The notes below the pieces were generated by a model. It was not told the origin of the DNA. It did no database searches and saw nothing but the letters and a program-made list of their open reading frames with translations. From positions 1 through 10,791 of the forward strand of contig SKUI01000185.1 of NCBI GenBank assembly GCA_007122185.1: DNA of 10,791 bases. The letters run 5' to 3'. The stretch's first letter is position 1, and the number at the start of each line of letters is the position of its first letter. The position numbers and the translations under genes were made by a program. Source of the DNA: Rhodothermia bacterium (GTDB lineage: Bacteria; Bacteroidota; Rhodothermia; Balneolales; Natronogracilivirgulaceae). Positions 5,663 through 10,791 of the stretch are shown here, in pieces.

Positions 5663-8278
5663 TTACAGATCTTCATCAAATCCAAGCTGTCCGGTTTTTC
5701 CATCCTTTCCATCCTCCGGCCCTTGCTTGTCGGCGTTGTTCGGATCATTATCCGGGCTGCTTCCTGCAAGATCGTTTCCATTTCCGGTAAGATCGACCTC
5801 TTCGCCATTTTCACCGACCTTTTTAACCGCAGCTGCAACATCTTCACTTACAACACGAGTGATTCCGGAAATTTGGTCGTTGCTTCCAAGTCGCATCATT
5901 CTAACCCCTTGAGTGTTTCGACCCATGGACCTTATATCCTTGCTGTGCATGCGTATGATCTTACCCTTTTCGGTAATGATCATAAGGTCGTCGTTGTCGC
6001 TAATTTCTTTAAGCGCAATGAGTTTGCCGGTTTTTGGCGTAATTTTGAGAGTAATCACGCCCTTGCCTCCACGGGTCTGTTCCCGGTAGTCTTCCACCAG
6101 GCTTCTTTTGCCGTATCCCTGCTCTGATAGCGCAAGAACGGTTGCATCATTGGTATTCTTGATGACAACCATGTCGACCACCCTGTCGTTTTTGTCAGAC
6201 AGGTTGATGCCGCGAACCCCCCGGGTATTTCTTCCCATTAGGCGGACATCGGTCTCCCGGAATCGGATGGCACGGCCGTTTCTGGCACCAAGCAGGATTG
6301 TGCTTTTACCGTCAGTCAGACTGGCACTTAGCAGGCAGTCGTCATCATCCACGCTGATGGCCAGAATGCCGTTTCTCCTTGGGCGGCTGTATGCATCCAG
6401 GCTGGTTTTCTTGACGATCCCTTTTTCAGTAGCCATGATAATGTTATGGCTGCGGGTGTATTTTTCATCATCAAGTGTTTTGACTGGTACGAAAGCCTGA
6501 ACTTTATCGTCCTTTTCAATTTCGATCAGGTTGACAATTGCCCGCCCGCGGCTGAGCCGCGTTCCTTCTGGTATTTCATAAACCTTGAGCCAGTAGCATT
6601 TCCCGTTCTTTGTGAAAAAGAGAATGTAATTGTGGTTTGTAGCCACAAACAGGTGCTCCACATATTCATCATCTTTGGTAGTGGCGCCTTTCATGCCGGA
6701 CCCACCCCGCTTTTGCCGGCGGTAACCGCTTACCGCTGTTCTTTTGATAAATCCGGTGTTGGATATGGTAACGACTACATCCTCATCGGCAATCATATCC
6801 TCAATGTTGAAATCCTCGGCGGAATAGACAATCTGTGTGCGACGCTCGTCGCCATATCGCTGATTGAGCCCTTCCAGCTCATCCACAATGATCTTGTTCT
6901 GGACGTCCCTGCTGGTCAGTATCCTGCGGTAATCACGGATCTGTTCCAGGATATCCTTGTATTCCAGCTCTATTTTATCTCTTTCGAGTGCTGTGAGCTT
7001 CTGGAGACGCATGTCCAAAATGGCTTTGGCCTGCAAGTCACTCAGTCCGAAACGCCTTCTCAGCCGTTCATTGGCAACGGGGACATTACTGGATGAACGA
7101 ATGGTCTGAATCACCTCGTCCAGGTTGTCAACCCCGATTTTAAGACCTTCCAGGATGTGGGCCCGCGCCTCTGCCTGATCCAGGTCGTACAACGTACGCC
7201 GAATGATCACCTCTATCCTGTGATCGACAAAATGCTTGATGATTTTCTTCAGGTTCATCACCTTTGGCCGACCTTTCACCAGGGCCAGGTTGATAATACC
7301 GAAGGTATGCTGCATCTGTGTGTACTTGTAGAGCTGGTTGAGCACAACGCTCGGCACAGCCCCGCGCTTGAGCATGATGACAATGCGCATACCTTCGCGA
7401 TCGGACTCATCCCGGACATCGGTAATGTCCGTGATTTTTTCGGACTGGACCAGGAAGGCGATTTTTTCAATGAGGGTCGCTTTGTTTACCTGGTAAGGTA
7501 TTTCCGTCACAACAATTTGTTCCCGATTGCCACGCAGCTCCTCCACGGATGCCAGCGCACGAATGACCACGCGTCCACGCCCGGTTTCATAGGCCTCCTT
7601 GACACCTTCATAGCCATAAATAATACCGCCTGTCGGGAAATCAGGTGCGGTTATGTGCTTCATCAGGTCTGCAATCTCGATTTCCGGATCCTGGATGTAG
7701 GCCCTGATACCGTTGACCACCTCTGTCAGGTTGTGAGGCGGCATGTTGGTGGCCATCCCCACAGCAATTCCGGATGCCCCGTTGATCAGCAGATTGGGCA
7801 CCATGGAAGGCATAACCGACGGCTCGGTGAGCGTGTCGTCAAAATTGGGCTGAAAATCTACGGTATTCTTGTTGATGTCCGACAGGACCTCCTCTGCAAT
7901 ACGATCCATGCGCACTTCGGTGTATCGCATGGCCGCCGCCGAGTCCCCGTCGACGGAGCCAAAGTTTCCCTGTCCGTCAACCAGCGTGTAGCGCATCGAA
8001 AAATCCTGCGCCATACGCACGATAGAGTCGTATACGGCAGAATCACCATGGGGGTGATACTTACCGAGAACCTCACCGACAATACGGGCGCTTTTCTTGT
8101 AGGCGCGGTTGTGGAGCATTCCCAGCTCGCTCATGCCGTACAGAACCCGCCGGTGGACCGGCTTGAGTCCGTCACGGACGTCGGGGAGGGCCCTTGAAAC
8201 AATTACCGACATCGAGTAATCGATGTAGGATGACTTCATCTCATCTTCGAGATTGATTTTTATGATCTTGTCAGACAT
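5663..8278 (-). CDS. gyrA: DNA gyrase subunit A
   Basis: GyrA is the breakage-reunion subunit of DNA gyrase, which introduces negative supercoils as an A2B2 complex. The 871-residue product is full length. The quinolone-determining region reads [20 protein letters not shown] (64-83), with Ser80 and Asp84 at the positions of E. coli Ser83 and Asp87, the drug-susceptible residues. Catalytic Tyr119 lies in [12 protein letters not shown]. The DNA-gate and coiled-coil region run to about 490. The C-terminal beta-pinwheel begins near 500 and contains the GyrA box as QKRGGSG (522-528), which marks gyrase rather than topoisomerase IV; a second box-like QTRGGKG lies at 734-740. The last 50 or so residues form a low-complexity Asp/Gly/Asn-rich acidic tail ending GQLGFDEDL. 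It follows gyrB after 15 nt, in one operon. It converges on the WYL gene with an 11-nt gap and no visible terminator. Confidence 0.98.
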   Translation of the reverse strand: MSDKIIKINLEDEMKSSYIDYSMSVIVSRALPDVRDGLKPVHRRVLYGMSELGMLHNRAYKKSARIVGEVLGKYHPHGDSAVYDSIVRMAQDFSMRYTLVDGQGNFGSVDGDSAAAMRYTEVRMDRIAEEVLSDINKNTVDFQPNFDDTLTEPSVMPSMVPNLLINGASGIAVGMATNMPPHNLTEVVNGIRAYIQDPEIEIADLMKHITAPDFPTGGIIYGYEGVKEAYETGRGRVVIRALASVEELRGNREQIVVTEIPYQVNKATLIEKIAFLVQSEKITDITDVRDESDREGMRIVIMLKRGAVPSVVLNQLYKYTQMQHTFGIINLALVKGRPKVMNLKKIIKHFVDHRIEVIIRRTLYDLDQAEARAHILEGLKIGVDNLDEVIQTIRSSSNVPVANERLRRRFGLSDLQAKAILDMRLQKLTALERDKIELEYKDILEQIRDYRRILTSRDVQNKIIVDELEGLNQRYGDERRTQIVYSAEDFNIEDMIADEDVVVTISNTGFIKRTAVSGYRRQKRGGSGMKGATTKDDEYVEHLFVATNHNYILFFTKNGKCYWLKVYEIPEGTRLSRGRAIVNLIEIEKDDKVQAFVPVKTLDDEKYTRSHNIIMATEKGIVKKTSLDAYSRPRRNGILAISVDDDDCLLSASLTDGKSTILLGARNGRAIRFRETDVRLMGRNTRGVRGINLSDKNDRVVDMVVIKNTNDATVLALSEQGYGKRSLVEDYREQTRGGKGVITLKITPKTGKLIALKEISDNDDLMIITEKGKIIRMHSKDIRSMGRNTQGVRMMRLGSNDQISGITRVVSEDVAAAVKKVGENGEEVDLTGNGNDLAGSSPDNDPNNADKQGPEDGKDGKTGQLGFDEDL

Positions 8279-8293
8279 CAGAAAATGCGTGCT

Positions 8294-10225
<1,932 letters not shown>

Positions 10226-10294
10226 TTAGGGTTAGCTGTCTGAGTGGCGCTCCGGCCGGGAAGGACTACCACTTTTTTCTTCCAGTTTAATTAC

Positions 10295-10325
10295 GGAAAA
10301 TAGCCCTTAATCACGTCATTTCAAA
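10295..10325 (-). promoter_or_regulatory. gyrB: possible gyrB-gyrA promoter
   Basis: On the minus strand TTTG (10322-10325) is followed, after 19 nt, by TATTTTCC (10295-10302). Read as sigma70-type boxes it is TTGAAA-N16-TATTTT. The -7 box lacks the final TTTG of the Bacteroidota consensus, so the call is tentative. It would leave a leader of roughly 70 nt. The intergenic region 10217-10520 otherwise holds the rpmB promoter and an imperfect inverted repeat at 10243-10273. Confidence 0.35.
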
Positions 10326-10448
10326 ACAACTTATGATAAATATCGCCTTTGGTCACAAAATGGCTCCTGCGAGAAATTCATGAGATTGCAGGATGTGTCC
10401 GGCAGCTGGATTGTCCGTGTTGCCTCCGCTTGTTTACGGTTTATGGGG

Positions 10449-10480
10449 TTTGTTTTTTGAAATTTTTTGGGCTATATTTG
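10449..10480 (+). promoter_or_regulatory. rpmB: probable rpmB-rpmG promoter
   Basis: TTTG (10449-10452), a 20-nt spacer and TATATTTG (10473-10480) match the Bacteroidota promoter form TTTG-N19-21-TAnnTTTG. The -7 octamer is identical to the one before tRNA-Asp. The predicted leader is about 35 nt and ends in the A-rich GAAATAAAATC before the start codon, as expected in this group where Shine-Dalgarno use is weak. Confidence 0.65.
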
Positions 10481-10520
10481 GTGTCTGTCTGTAAATAATC
10501 CACTTGATTGAAATAAAATC

Positions 10521-10766
10521 ATGTCATTGCGAGACGATATTTTCGGAACAAAGGCCCTGAACGGATACCGGTCCTCCAAGTCCAACAATAAAACCAAGCA
10601 TCTTTTCAAGCTGAATCTTCAGAAGAGGAGGTTTTACATTCCGGAGGAAGACCGCTGGGTCACATTGCGGGTAACCGCTAAAACGGTGCGTACCATTAAC
10701 CGCAAGGGGATCAGTGCGGTTCTGAAAGAGGCCCGTGAAAAAGGCACCCTTAACAAAAATATTTGA
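10521..10766 (+). CDS. rpmB: 50S ribosomal protein L28 (variant without the N-terminal Cys)
   Basis: L28 is a small basic protein of the large ribosomal subunit. The 81-residue product has the family core SNNKTKHLFKLNLQKRRFYI (21-40), then WVTLRVTAKTVRTINRKGI (46-64) and the C-terminal VLKEAREKG typical of Bacteroidota-type L28. It aligns without gaps to the usual N-terminus (pattern M-S/A-R-x-C-Q-x-T-G-K-x-P-x-x-G-N), but the sequence is MSLRDDIFGTKALNGYRSSK: Asp5 stands where the conserved Cys normally is, and TGK is changed. This fits a zinc-independent (C-minus) L28. The gene precedes a probable rpmG by 8 nt, the standard rpmB-rpmG order, and is transcribed away from gyrB. Confidence 0.92.
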   Translation: MSLRDDIFGTKALNGYRSSKSNNKTKHLFKLNLQKRRFYIPEEDRWVTLRVTAKTVRTINRKGISAVLKEAREKGTLNKNI

Positions 10767-10774
10767 TATCGGTT

Positions 10775-10791
10775 ATGGCGAAGGCAAAAGG
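10775..10791 (+). CDS. rpmG: start of probable 50S ribosomal protein L33, cut by window end
   Basis: Only ATG GCG AAG GCA AAA GG is present, encoding MAKAK and then an incomplete codon beginning GG. L33 proteins commonly begin MAK, and rpmG usually follows rpmB directly in Bacteroidota. The call rests on position (8 nt after the rpmB stop) and these five residues only, so it is provisional. Confidence 0.55.

Noticed and set aside
7157..8197. 346-codon plus-strand reading frame opposite gyrA
   Set aside because: It lies wholly antisense to a confidently identified gyrase gene, with His/Val-rich composition typical of shadow frames and no domain.

Overview
The window reads as an ordinary chromosomal stretch from a free-living bacterium of the Bacteroidota/Rhodothermota (FCB) branch, possibly a Balneolia-like lineage. 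Three things point that way. The start codons lack clear Shine-Dalgarno sequences and often sit behind A-rich leaders. Two likely promoters carry the octamer TATATTTG, which fits the Bacteroidota -7 consensus TAnnTTTG. The gene order rpmB-rpmG and a secreted C-terminal-Phe barrel protein also fit. The lineage call is inference from sequence style, not a database match. No insertion sequences, phage genes or CRISPR arrays are visible.

Layout, left to right. Positions 1-255 hold no convincing gene, only a terminator-like hairpin. A minus-strand gene for a small outer-membrane beta-barrel protein (256-1005) is divergent from a plus-strand exported glutathione peroxidase (1049-1624). A tRNA-Asp gene (anticodon GTC) follows at 1787-1860, with its own promoter and a very strong 18-bp intrinsic terminator. 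Next comes a plus-strand cluster mnmG - rsmG - WYL-domain regulator (2078-5651), tightly packed, with rsmG and the regulator overlapping by 14 nt. This converges on a minus-strand gyrB-gyrA operon (10216 down to 5663). Divergent from gyrB, across a 304-bp promoter region, lie rpmB (ribosomal protein L28) and the first codons of a probable rpmG (L33).

Functionally this is core information processing: wobble-uridine tRNA modification (MnmG), 16S rRNA methylation (RsmG), DNA supercoiling (GyrA/GyrB), ribosomal proteins and a tRNA, plus an envelope protein and a peroxide-detoxifying enzyme. The most notable signal is two perfect 16-bp parS sites (TGTTTCACGTGAAACA), 91 bp apart, inside the 5' end of rsmG. 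Each is extended into a longer perfect palindrome (22 and 30 bp). They are the centromere sites bound by ParB and suggest that this locus is close to the replication origin. The parA-parB genes that often follow rsmG are absent here; a WYL regulator gene takes their place.

I see no convincing undescribed multi-gene system. The items worth a second look are the parS pair, the parAB-to-WYL replacement, an L28 without the usual N-terminal Cys/TGK motif, and an altered SRA motif in RsmG.
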